The notes under the pieces were generated by a model. The model saw nothing but the letters and a program-made list of their open reading frames with translations, was not told the origin of the DNA and did no database searches. Below are positions 19,874 through 30,600 of a stretch of 33,997 nt of DNA, piece by piece. This DNA is from Punctularia strigosozonata HHB-11173 SS5 (Eukaryota; Basidiomycota; Agaricomycetes; Corticiales; Punctulariaceae): assembly GCF_000264995.1 (NCBI RefSeq), contig NW_006767442.1:308830-342826 (forward strand), given 5' to 3'. The translations under genes and the position numbers were made by a program. The stretch's first letter is position 1; the number at the start of each line of letters is the position of its first letter.

Positions 19874-22800
19874 CTACGCATCTTCCTGCAGAATGCATGG
19901 GTCAGCAGATACTTCAGGAAACGGATCGAGCACGCACTTCGCGGGTTGCAGGTTTTCGTCATTGGGTTTGGCAGCTCTTCTGCTTGGAAACCCTGTGAGC
20001 GATGATCCCGGTATGACAAGATCACACATACTTGCGAGGCCGAGACACAGTTTCCGTGTCTCCACGCCCCTTCATGGCTGTGGTGAGCATCCATGTCATG
20101 TCGTCAACGGCTTCGAAGACTTTGCTGCACACGTCAGAATCACCTTGCGCCGAAGCGCCAAGGAAGATCCAGACCAAAGTCAGCAAAACCACGACAACCC
20201 CGTTTCTACCGGTCTTGATTTCCGGGAAGTCTGGGGCCTGATCGATCGGAAGCTCGCGAGAATGCGGCATGGCGTCTTTCCGGCGCCAATCGGGCTGAAT
20301 TGCGGTATACCAGCCACACCACGCCTGCGCGTCTGCGACAGGATTTGCACTGACGACAGTATATTCGGTGCGTTTCGTCGACATCCATTTAGTGGTCATG
20401 GAGGGTCGCATTGCGGATGTTGTACTACCCTAGAGAATGAATGACCGGTGAGTAGTGGGCTCGATCAAGGATTTGAGGACGGGGATTTACCTTGCGGCTG
20501 TCAAAGCGGCCCTTGGATTCAAACAGAATGAAGGCGCGGAGCATGGCGTGGAAGTCGGCACGCGTCACGGAGTCCGCTACGAAGGCAACAGTATCGACAA
20601 AATAATCTGGCAGGTCCGGGGAAGCCCGAATGTGCTTGACGAGCTTGGCAGTGGAAAGCGAGAAGTCAACGACAAACCCGTTTGCGCCGTTAATCTTGAT
20701 TTTGGGAGTTCGCGTGGACACGCGGACGCTTACAGGCCGATTAGAGTTGGAGGATGTTACGCGCGCTTTCTCAAGAGGCAGGGTAGGGCTGGGATCCGCA
20801 GCGGTAGTGGGCGGAGGCAGGGTAGGGCTGGGATCCGCAGCGGTAGTGGGCGGAGGCAAGATTTCGGCACAAGAGCGGACATCCGGTTCGTTTGCAGTAG
20901 CTGCTTTGCCTGTAACATCGGAAGAAATTGGTTGACAAGTGGTGGGCACAGTGGCAGATGACTCAGACAAGCTTGTAGATACCGGGGAAAGATGAGCAGA
21001 ACCAAGAGCAGCCGGAGGAAGGAGGGCGACAGACGCCGGCGGCACCGGAGGAAGGAGGGCGACAGACGCCGGCGGCACCGGCGAATGGAGAGCAGCTACA
21101 GCTCCAGAGGGGTGTTCTGGGATGCTTGGGAGATCAAGAAGTGCGTTCATGTAGCTGAAGTCTTGAGGATAAGCACTCGAACCATAGAACATAGGATCCA
21201 TGGCGCCATAATTGGAATCAAAAGCGGAGAAAACCGTCGGATCCACGGTGCCGAAGTTCAAGGTATTTGGGTATTGGAAGGCCGCGGGATCCATGTATGT
21301 CATGTCTATGTTCATAGGCTGCAAGACCTCGCGAGCAGCTAACCCTGGGCGTGCAATAGCACCCGTAGCATCCTGAATGAAACCAGCAACGGGGGCGGGC
21401 TGCGGCTCGATGGTAGCCGTGATCGGGGCGGGCTGAGGCTCGACGGTAGCCGGGACAGGGACGGGCTGAGACTCGACGGCAGCCGGGACGGGGACGGGCT
21501 GAGACTCGACGGCAGCCGGGACGGGGATGGGCTGAGATTCGACGGAAGTTGGGACGGGAGCAGGCGGAGGCTCGACGGTAGCCGGGACGGGAGCAGGCGG
21601 AGGCTCGACGGTAGCGGGGATGGGGGCGGGCTGAGGCTCAACGGTAGCCACGACGGGGGCGGGCGGAGGCTCGACGGTAGCCGTGACGGGGGCGGGCTGA
21701 GGCTCAACGGTAGCCGCGATGCAGGCGGGCTGAGGCTCATCGGTAGCTGCGACGGAAGCACAGCTTGAAGAAGATGATGCTTCAGCGTCTTCAGAGGAGT
21801 CGCGGTCCTCCGCGGAACGGATATCAAGTTGTGCGCATTGTTCTTTAGCTAAGTAAAAAGATCAGACATGGAAAACTGTGAGTAGGAAGTTGGTACTTAC
21901 TCCATGATCTCTCGCAAAAACTGGAGAATGAGCCCTCCCATTCCTCCCGGAATTTGGCATTGGAAGTCGCGAACCTGTGACCCGCGCGATCGACACCTGA
22001 TCCATAGCTATCGAAAGATATTAGATCTACTTGAAAACCCACGATTTCGGCATAACCGAGTCGACTTACTATAATGTCCTCAACTTGCCGCCTAAGCTGG
22101 GTAACGGCCCGCCTGCGATGATCGAGAAGTGCCATCCGGTTTCGAGAGCCCAGCTGTCAAGCATTCTTGTCAAAGTAAAGGGAAGGTTGTTGATAGCTCT
22201 GAAGGAACGCGATCATATTAGCAGCAAAATCAAGACATAGGGGTCACCACCTACTCTTGTTTGGCGGAAGCCAGTCGGTAGCGTGTTTCTTCCTTGTCAT
22301 CGTCGAAGCTGATGAGTGACTCGTCCTTCAACAGGTAGCCGTGGTCACGATAGGCATGCACGGCGGCCATAGTAATGGGGTCGCTGTGTGGCATATGCTC
22401 ATCGGCGAATTGACGCTGGAATTTGAGCTAATCCATGTGTTAAGTTAAATATTCACATCAAGGACGACAGAACAAGAACATACCGATTGCTTCTTTGACC
22501 AGCCTTCTCCCTTCGCTTTTTTCCAAGCCTCATCGAACGTAGTCTTCAGGTCCTTGTCAGCCATTGCAACGCGCATCCATGCTTGATACAGCTGCGGCTT
22601 CTTCGGCTTACGTGCAGGTTTGAGAATGCACGAGCGGGCCGGACGTGCCAGACCAGGCACAGCGGGACCGGAAGGGCGAACCCGGGAGTTGTTGCCAAAC
22701 CAGTTGCGGACCTGCTGCATACGGAGGTCAGTGAATTATCGTCACGAGATAAGCCTAATTACTCACCTCCATCCGCTCGGAACGGCGCTGAACGCAGTCC

Positions 22801-23006
22801 GGGTGCATCGCCGCCTCATTGGCGTTACCACCACAACTTGCGAGCTCTTCGGGCGTAGGCGACTCGGGAAAGGCCAAGAACCACAATGGCGTCAAGAAGA
22901 GAAACCAGTCGTTGAGGTTGCGCTCCGTCGAGTTCTCACGGTACTCATCCATGTAGTCTTCCATCCAATCGCGCTCCTCGTCGGAGAAGACAGTTTTTCT
23001 AGTCAT
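19874..23006 (-). CDS. large lineage-specific protein with homeodomain-like WFxN segment and Pro-rich repeats
   Basis: I do not recognise a named family; the layout matches multi-copy uncharacterised proteins of Agaricomycetes. The start MTRKTVFSDEERDW at 23006 opens a 240-nt exon ending ERME in phase with QVRNWFGNNSR. This acidic helix plus a terminal QVxxWFxN resembles helix 3 of TALE homeodomains, but the usual Arg two residues after the Asn is Ser and the spacing is longer. Following exons give LKFQRQFADEHMP, HAYRDHGYLL, LETGWHFSIIAGGPLP, YGSGVDRAGH and KFREEWEGSF, then the 11-residue repeat array (21385-21747). A Pro/Ser-rich linker with two further short duplications follows, then TPKIKINGANGFVVDF and DDMTWMLTTAM. 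The last exon ends ILQEDA at 19874. Exon phases fit throughout, so the gene looks intact, roughly 800-850 aa, possibly nuclear. Function unknown. Confidence 0.7.
20770..21080 (-). repeat. short in-frame duplications in the linker of the WFxN protein
   Basis: Two direct duplications keep the reading frame: a 42-bp unit encoding LPPPTTAADPSPT (about 20778-20858) and a 33-bp unit encoding VPPASVALLPP (about 21008-21077). They suggest that the disordered linker grows by slippage. Confidence 0.7.
21385..21747 (-). repeat. 11 tandem copies of a 33-bp coding repeat
   Basis: 363 bp, exactly eleven 33-bp units, each encoding 11 residues of the form ATVEPxPAPVx. Variants are AAVESQPVPVP (twice), TSVESQPIPVP and ATIEPQPAPVA. 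The unit never breaks frame. Each copy has one acidic residue in a proline-rich context, giving a likely extended, polyproline-II-like linker. Confidence 0.9.
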
Positions 23007-23577
23007 AGTGAAGACGACAGCAACGGTATGAAACCCAAGCAGAAGATATTACAAGGTACCAGTGCGGGGGAGGATTGATTGACTGGCGAAAGAAATCGTC
23101 GGTGCGACATCGCGTGTCTTATACATACTTCGCCAATTGTCGCCGGGTCTAGTTCACGCTCACGCAATATCTTCCAGTTCTGTCAATGGTTATGCTTCAA
23201 AGATACGATTACAGCAATTCCGCGTCAGTTTAGGTTGCGAACTCTCCAAGTCGATTCTTCTCTCATCCCTTCGGTGATGTCTTTCAATCCTCGTTCTGGT
23301 ATCTCCGGTCGAGAAACGCGTACACAGAGGATGATCATGAACATTCCATTGGGACTTTCCAGTCTCCAGACGATCTCACGGAACATTGCCCAGCTCGCCG
23401 GAGATCGCCTGATCGGTCCTCGCATACTACCGTGCCGGATGGCGGATTCAAGAGGCCCTCTTGTCGTTAACAGATGATACAGTGTGTGGCGTGTGGCGGC
23501 AACATCTCGAATGGGTCGTATCGCACTTACCGGACGCAGGGTTATCCTGAAGTTCGCAATCCTTGGCCCAAAATACG
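23007..23577. other. intergenic upstream of the WFxN gene
   Basis: No exon was recognised. This is presumably the promoter of the minus-strand WFxN gene; no TATA box was assigned. Confidence 0.4.
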
Positions 23578-24300
23578 GGCGCCGCGTGGCATGCAATGCA
23601 TCACCTTACCGAAGATCAAACTTCAGAAGAATCCTTGCCGTGATTTCTCCCCGTCGCGCCTCAGATCGGGCTCGCGAACATGCATGAGCTCCAATACATG
23701 GCAACGTGTATGATATGAATGTCCCAAACACGCTTGCCGGACCGCACCAGAGCCAAGGTATCGTCTTGCCAACTCGACCACATTTGCAGTATTTTTCAAA
23801 CTTTGTGATGATCTTCTACGTTTCAAGGGCACCGCGTGGCACTCGCAGCATCCCCGGCCGAAGATCATTCTCAGGGGGAAAGCTCCTCGTGATTGCTTGA
23901 CGTTGTGCTACAGACAGGGCTGGCAGCCTGCAAGAGCTTCGGGTCGTGGCAACACATATGACAGAACGTCAAGGTATTATCTCGTCGACTAAACCTCATT
24001 TGCAGACTCTTTGTCAAACTCTGAGCTGATTGTCTACGCCTAGGGCATCACATAACCCAGCCGAAGATCGTTCTCAAGGACGAAGCTCGTTATAATTGCC
24101 GCGTTTTGTATCACAACCAGGGATCGTGGCCTGCATGAGGCTCAGATCGTAGCAATGTGTATGACTTGGATGTCGCAACGGCTCATGCCGTACCGGAAGC
24201 TGGGTGAGGCCTTGGCAACTCAACTGCATTTGCAGAGTCTTGTCAAATATCAATTGACCTCATGTATTCCCAGAGTACCGCATGGCGTTTGCTGACTCGC
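23578..24300. repeat. diverged ~215-250 bp tandem repeat, three to four copies
   Basis: Copies begin near 23578, 23829, 24045 and 24279. Each opens with a variant of GGCACCGCGTGGCA. It then has CCGAAGATC with TTCTCA about 10 nt on, a TCGTGGC/TGGCAAC phrase, CATTTGCAG, and TTGTCAAA near the end. Divergence is high (many substitutions and small gaps), so the array is old. No coding potential is seen; the fourth copy fades after about 30 bp. Confidence 0.7.
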
Positions 24301-24662
24301 GTCGGCGGAGAACACGGAGCATACAGGGTCATTATCTCTGGTAGTTTGTTTGACTTGGAACACGTTGAGGAAAGTAGAATGACTTGAACGTTACAGCAAA
24401 CTGCCGAAGTCAAGCGGCCTCATGCCTGGCGCGCTCCCACGGTCGCCGTTTGCAGCAAAGAGTGCTCCCAATCAGTACTTGGCGCCTTCCTAGGCTCCCG
24501 TGCCCTCAAACTCAACCTTAAAGCCGAGGTTTCCAGCCTCGGAGCATAAAATGACCCGCATTCGCCCTGCTTTTCGTCAAGCCCCCTCTCGTTTGCTCCC
24601 CGCCTCTGTCCCCGCCTCTGTAGTTCTTTGCACGCCACCCTTCCTCTCGTACCATCGCATCC
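24301..24662 (+). promoter_or_regulatory. upstream region of the RNase H1-N domain gene
   Basis: About 360 bp with no exon seen. The region just before the ATG is pyrimidine-rich on the plus strand (CCCCTCTCG, CCCCGCCTCTGTCCCCGCCT), as expected for a basidiomycete core promoter and leader. A TATA-like CATAAAA lies near 24545, about 118 nt before the ATG. Confidence 0.4.
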
Positions 24663-25442
24663 ATGGTCAAGTCCAAGCGTGGAAAAGCCGTGCGTAGCTA
24701 TTCCCTGGTTTATGCTATACTAAGTCCCTTCTTCCCTGACAGCGGCGCACCGAGCTTGATGAAGCGATCGCTCATATCGCCGACATCCTGAACCGCTTGT
24801 ACATGGGTAAGTCTGCAGCTACAGCTTGGATCACACTAATACCTTTGATACAGAATCACAGGATGACACGGGAGACAGCGACAACGAGGAAGACGCTTCG
24901 CCTTCGTCCCCGCCTCCGCCCCCGCCTCCGCCGACTGTCTATGCGCCCCCTCGTCAGCATGTCCAGACTCACGAGGAGTTGTCGTCTCCTATCGACACGC
25001 TTCGCAATAGCCTGGCAGCGCTGTCTGCGGGCGGCTCGATTTCTGTTCAAACGTCGGGACCGACCGTCATCCCGATCATGCCCAACGTTCACACTGTCAA
25101 GCCCTCGGCATGCGCCGCATCAGCCTCCACCGCCGCTTCCTCGGCTCCCTGCAGCAGTGGAGGTGACATTCACTCTGCTTGTGATGAGGTCGGTGAGGCC
25201 TCCACTAGCGATATACGATGGTACACGGTTATCCGCGGTCGCTCCGTTGGCGTCTTCTCAAGCTGGAAAGTACTTACAGCTTATATTTCATGCCTTTACT
25301 GACCCTTGACAACAGGGACATCGTCTCTACGCTCGTGAGCGGTGTGCCTGGGGCGATCTATCGCCATCACACCTCTCGTCAGGCTGCTGAGGACGCCTAC
25401 ATCATTGCGTTGCAGGCAGGCCGCGTCTCCATCATCGTGTGA
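24663..25442 (+). CDS. RNase H1 N-terminal (viroplasmin-like) domain protein, last exon out of phase by one base
   Basis: Exon 1 encodes MVKSKRGKA. After the first intron (24690-24742) comes RRTELDEAIAHIADILNR, then an acidic and Pro-rich disordered linker. The protein ends in WYTVIRGRSVGVFSSWK, spliced (intron 25270-25315, GTACTT...CAACAG) to DIVSTLVSGVPGAIYR and AEDAYIIALQAGRV. This matches the small nucleic-acid-binding domain at the N terminus of eukaryotic RNase H1 (xWYxVxxGxxxGVfxsW ... GxxGaxyxxF). No RNase H catalytic domain follows. The only GT-AG splice leaves the second half of the domain one base out of frame. One G fewer in the GGG run at 25315-25317 would restore it, so this is either a recent frameshift or a base-call error. 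A role in RNA:DNA hybrid binding is inference from the domain. Confidence 0.65.
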
Positions 25443-25799
25443 GCCCCTCGCGGCCTGAGAGCGGATTCTTGAACTGCTCATGTATACATAGTTTGACTCG
25501 TCTCGCATCATCATCTTGAGCCGTCTGTGTACGTTAGTTGTAGCCGCCTCCGTTCGCTGTGCGCGTGTACGTTGCTGTCGCTATCGTTGTCGCCTTTTCA
25601 CCCCCGCTCCATAGTTTTCACATACACTGTCGCCGATTGTCGTTCCAGATAAAAATGTAGTATGTAGGTCAATGCTCGCAATATACCCGATCTTGACTAC
25701 TACATATGCAAGACAGTGCACGCGGTGAATACGGTTCCACGTTGTGGACTTCGCTCCTAAGAAGTTTCGTCATTTGGTTTCCACATCTCATCCTTTGGA
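25443..25799. other. intergenic, no gene seen
   Basis: About 360 bp of pyrimidine-rich then AT-rich sequence downstream of the RNase H1-N gene. No exon or repeat was recognised. Confidence 0.4.
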
Positions 25800-26675
25800 T
25801 CGCGCATAATGTATGGTTCTGTGTTCAGTATCGACCGAACAAGACCAGAAGAATGTGCAGCACAACATAGAACGCCTTGGTGCCAGACCATAGCAGCTGT
25901 TCAGACTGGAGGGGACGCAGTGCCATGCTGCCGACACCTGACACCTAGTGTTTGTCGTATAGCGTGATGTACCCAGCTCGCAGTTGTGGATGTGCTCGAG
26001 CCAGGGCTACAAGGATGTTGCGAGTGACAGGATGCGAGCGCAATGGAGCACCGCATATTCGTTGTGATCTAGTGCTGGCCATACATGTTCAGAGAATTTC
26101 GCAAGCTAGAGTTGTTAGTGAGTTCAGAACCTCAAGTACGCAACCCGAGTTTCATGCACCAGGAACCATGCGCGCGGGGCCTAACTTGACTGAGGTACAT
26201 TTCCATATCTACCTATGTAATTGGCGCATGAGGTATTGTTCCGTGTTGAGTATCGACCGAACCAGACCAGCAGGATCTGCAGCGCAACATAGAGCACCTC
26301 GGTGCCAGGACGTAGCAGCTGTTCGGACTCGAGGAGACGTAGTACCATGCTGCCGATGACTGGCATCCAGCGTTCGCCGTATAGCATGATGTATAAATTG
26401 GTGCATGAGGCATTGTTCCGTGTTGAGTATCGACCGAGCCAGACCAGAAGATGTGCAGCGCAGCATAGAACACCTCGGTGCCGGGACGTAACAGCTGTTT
26501 GGACTCGAGGAGACATAGTGCCATGCATGATGTACCAAGCTCGAAGTTGTGGATGCGCTGGAACCATAGCTACAAGGACGTTGCGAGTGCCGGAGTGGAA
26601 CATGAAGACAGGACATGAGCGTAATGGAGCACCGCGCGCATGTTCGTTGTGATCTAGCGCTGGCCACACATGCTC
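25800..26675. repeat. three-copy direct repeat, unit about 280 bp
   Basis: Copy A 25800-26090 is full length. Copy B 26221-26397 has only the first ~177 bp. Copy C 26398-26675 is full length but lacks about 38 bp in the middle. Shared landmarks are TGAGTATCGACCGA (TCAGTATCGACCGA in A), TGTGCAGC/CTGCAGC, GTAGCAGCTGTTC, GCATGATGTA, AGTTGTGGATG, CAAGGANGTTGCGAG, GGAGCACCG and TTCGTTGTGATCTAG. Copies B and C abut; A and B are separated by 130 bp. No coding potential was recognised on either strand. Confidence 0.85.
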
Positions 26676-27688
26676 GTAGCATTCGGTCGTTAACCGGTGC
26701 AGATTATAGTGTAAGTCAAGAGGTCAGGTGAGATGATGGAAAGTCTCATATATAGTCTATCGATCGCGAAAGAATGTTTGAAAGAGATGATAGCTGAAGG
26801 AGCAACTTCAGTGTATGGAATGCGGCACGAACGAAATGCGGTTACAGACCGCCTCATCCCATTAAGCTGAGTACGACTCGCTTTCGCGATGTGTTTATGT
26901 TATAATTCATTAAGCTTACCCAGAAGATCTACAGTATATCGCTGAGAAGTCAACTATGAGCAAGCAATCAGAGTGTGCATGGAGCACATTGTGTGACAAT
27001 TGTTCGCGCATGCGCACAGATTGGAGATGACACCTACCTACCATAAGCTACACAACTGACACAACTAACTACTAGTACAATGGGGTTGGTGACAAGTTAT
27101 ACGCAACATGTTCGCTTAATGACCCTGATCGCAAACATGCTGAGGCGGGATGTGTGTACAGTATATCACGAGCATTCAACTTTGGAATCGAACATTCGAA
27201 AGTTGTGTACTGAATTTCGCATTCATTTGCCCCAGAATGTGCAGATCGTCTACTGATATCAGCATCGAGGGATATTAGATGTGATGACTTGACCTTCAGT
27301 AGCCCCGAAGTTTATTTTGGTCACCGGACGAGCGATTTGATAGAGCGACTTTGGCGGCGATGATCGCGTTGCTACTAGATTCTTGTCATATTTCCATTGA
27401 CCGAGAAATTCAACATAGTATATAGCAGTACACTGACCATGGGTTCTACTTCAAAATTCACGAATATAGCTCTCTGAGATGGTATGAGACATGTGAGACC
27501 GTCGAGGCTATCGACAAAGTGCCGTTTTGGGTCAAAAGCCTCACCGATGCAGTAGGTAGGGTCACACGATTAGCACAGCGCGTAGCAGCTCCGCGCCCGC
27601 CTTCGTCTTACAAGCTACTGCATGGACTTGAACGTTTCACCACTCGCCGTCATACACATTCACCGATTGTGCCTGCCAGTATTGATGC
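26676..27688. other. AT-rich spacer and 5' flank of the KDZ gene
   Basis: About 1 kb with no exon seen. It must contain the promoter and probably the left terminus of the KDZ element, but I could not pick out terminal inverted repeats by eye. Confidence 0.4.
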
Positions 27689-30600
27689 ATGGCCCGTAAG
27701 ACCAAGCTACCAACCTTTCAAGCTACCGGACGCCGCTCTGCCCCCCGTGCTCCGTCGCATGTCGCAAAGTCCATTGTTCTTAAAGCAGCGAGGGATGGAC
27801 GTGTCCTCGCGTCTACCTCATCAACTCAAAAGCGCGCCCGTACACTTTCTCCTGAACCTGCACACGCACCCAATACTTGCCCTTGTGAGCAAACGAACGA
27901 TGGCGATTGGCAGGATATCGACGTGTCGGAGACTATGGCCCAAGCGCGCAAGAAACGAGCGCGGACGGAACCGAAGAAGAAGACTCATACGCTCGGGGTG
28001 AGCTCGTTCTTTGCATTCATGATGAAGACATGTACTCAATGTTCGTGTCAGAGTCGCATGCGTTCGTGGTACCCGTACTGCCCCGAATTCCTCGACAACC
28101 TCCTTGCTCGAGACGCACTATCGACGACCGAACCCATTCCTTGTCTCGAGTGCCACGATGTATCGAAGAAGGGTCTATACCGGTGTGATGACTGTCACGG
28201 AGATCGTATGCTGTGCGCGGAATGTATGGTCGATTTGCATCAATGGCAATCGTTCCATAATGTCAAGGTGTGCATCTACTCACATATTTCTGTTGCATGG
28301 CCTCACAAGAGTCGAAGGAGTGGAAGAACGATCACTTCCAGCCAGTGACGCTGCAAGAGTTGGGTCTCGAGATCCAGCTAGGGCATCCCGACGGCACCAA
28401 TTGCTCAGCTTCTATCCCAGCTCACAAGGATTTCTTAGTCTTCGACACTACCGGCTATCATTACGTGACTCTCATGTACTGTAATTGCAAGGTTCCGCAC
28501 GTACGAACCGCACGCGAACAACTTCTCGACATCGGCCTTTACCCCGCCTCAGTTCGACAACCACGGACTGCATTCACGTTCCGACTACTGGACAACTTCC
28601 ATCAGCTGACGCTTCAGGGCAAGATCACCCTACATGACTTTTTGCTGGCTACAATCTGTAGCACAGACATTGCCGGGCTGAAGGACCGCGTGGTAAGTGC
28701 ACATTTCACATTCAGTTGGTCATCACATGTATTCAATCTACGCAGTTCCGCTACCATGAAGCAACGCTGGCGACGCGCCAATATTTCTATCTTCTGCGCC
28801 TCAAGAGGGCCGGCCGCGGGCATGTTCCCAAGGGGACTACAACGATTCCTCTAGGAGGCCTCGCTGTTCTCTGTCCGGCGTGTCCGCAACCGCTCTGGAA
28901 TCTCCCGCCTGACTGGGATCAAGCTCCACCAGAAGTCAAGTAAGCTCCTAAAGTCGTGGTTTTGATGTTTGGTCAAGCAGAAATTGATTAATTTCCAGAT
29001 GGATCTATACACAATTCGTGGCTCTAGATGCATGTTTCAAGATGAAGAACAAGAACCGTAAAATCGATGATGCTGATATCGGAAGCGGCGAGGGTTATTT
29101 CGTTGAAGAGAAAGCGTATCAGAAGCACCTTCAAACTTACGTCGAAGAACCTGAGGTGAGTCGGCGACAATCATACAGGATAGTCGCATCTCACGTTTGG
29201 CCACAGCAAGTAGATCCGTGCGACTCAAACTTCAACGCGATCAAAAATATCAATAGCACCAAATCGCGAACGGACGTCATGGCGGTGTCGGGTGCGGCTG
29301 CTGCGAAATGCAGCAGACATGCCCTGATGCTACCCCACGGTGTCGCCGATTTACAACGTGGAGAGAGGTACGCTTCGTGCAGTTGTGTATATCTGTTACT
29401 CAAACATGCGCAGATATGTCACCATTGATTATGTCTTTTGGACGACCTTACAGCGTATGGGTGCGCCACTTCCCGTTACAGTCAGCTACGATATTGCGTG
29501 TCAATGGAAGCAAAACTTGTGGCGAAGACATGCAAAATTACCGGCCTCCTTCGCCTCGCTCGGTGGTATCAAGTTGAGGTTCTTCATCCCAAGCATGCAC
29601 ATCCGTGATCACAAGGCGTTGTGCCGAGCCCTATATTACTTTCTCCTACACAGGTTCGTCGGCCTCACGCACGGGGAGACCGTAGAACAGGAATGGGCCC
29701 ATATTGGTGGGCTAGCAACCAGCACGGTGGAAATGGGCCGAAGTGCCCGACGACTTACCCTCGACGATCACTGGAATTTCTGGAATTTCCGCAAGATTGT
29801 GGGTTTCGGTTCGTATATCTTTAGTCTACTCTCTTGCTATCGTTCAAGCACGAAATGATCATGGTTCTCAGGTGATGCATTCCGTAAATCCTTCGCCACT
29901 ACCCTTGAGGAAGGGTTGAAGCATCACGCGGTCCTCGAAGACTTCAGCCAGCGGTTTGACGTGGAGACGATCAGAGGCTGGGAGCTGATGATCGAGCAAT
30001 GGGAATCTGATCCAACGAAGCCGAATCCATACGAGGAGATCGAAGAAGGTTTGTGTTGCGCGTGCCGTGAATATTGACGAGACTTATACTGTGTACACCG
30101 TAGCCGTCAACGTCAATAAGCTCAGGCAAGAGCTTGCGAAGGAAGAGGAGGAAAGTATTGACATGCACAAGACAGCGCTCCACGAGATTTCTCCCAGCGC
30201 GTTCGTGCAACAAGCGTTTGCATTGCTGATGCAGCGGTACGTGGTCTCTTAATATAAGAATGATTTGTGATAACATAGCTTTTCCAGGCGGAAACTAAAG
30301 CTTGTTGTTGACGACACGACCAGTAGCACAAACGAAGGGGAGAAGGCCACGTTACAGGAGAAACGCGCTACGTTTCGCCGCCGTGTCTTCGACTTTTATG
30401 AGGTCCAAAATGTCTATATGCCTGGCTCCATCGCCATACGATCGGCAAAGCTCAGCGGAGATGACGGGTCTGACGCATCAAAGCAGGCTGAGGACCTCCC
30501 GATCCTCCTGCCATCAAACCTGGACGAAGCACGCCGGGAGTACGGATGTCTTGGCGGGGTCACGGATACCGAGAGAAGATTCGCCGACGCGATGATGAGA

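Noticed and set aside
20000-20450. Plus-strand open frame of about 220 codons near 19782-20444
   Set aside because: It is antisense to well-phased exons of the minus-strand WFxN gene and lacks natural protein features.
22680-23006. True homeodomain transcription factor
   Set aside because: Only the last helix matches (QVRNWFGNN); the backbone Arg is replaced and the spacing to helix 1 is too long for a confident call.
25952-26682. Overlapping open frames on both strands in the ~280-bp repeat
   Set aside because: They follow the repeat units, occur in several frames and show no family resemblance.
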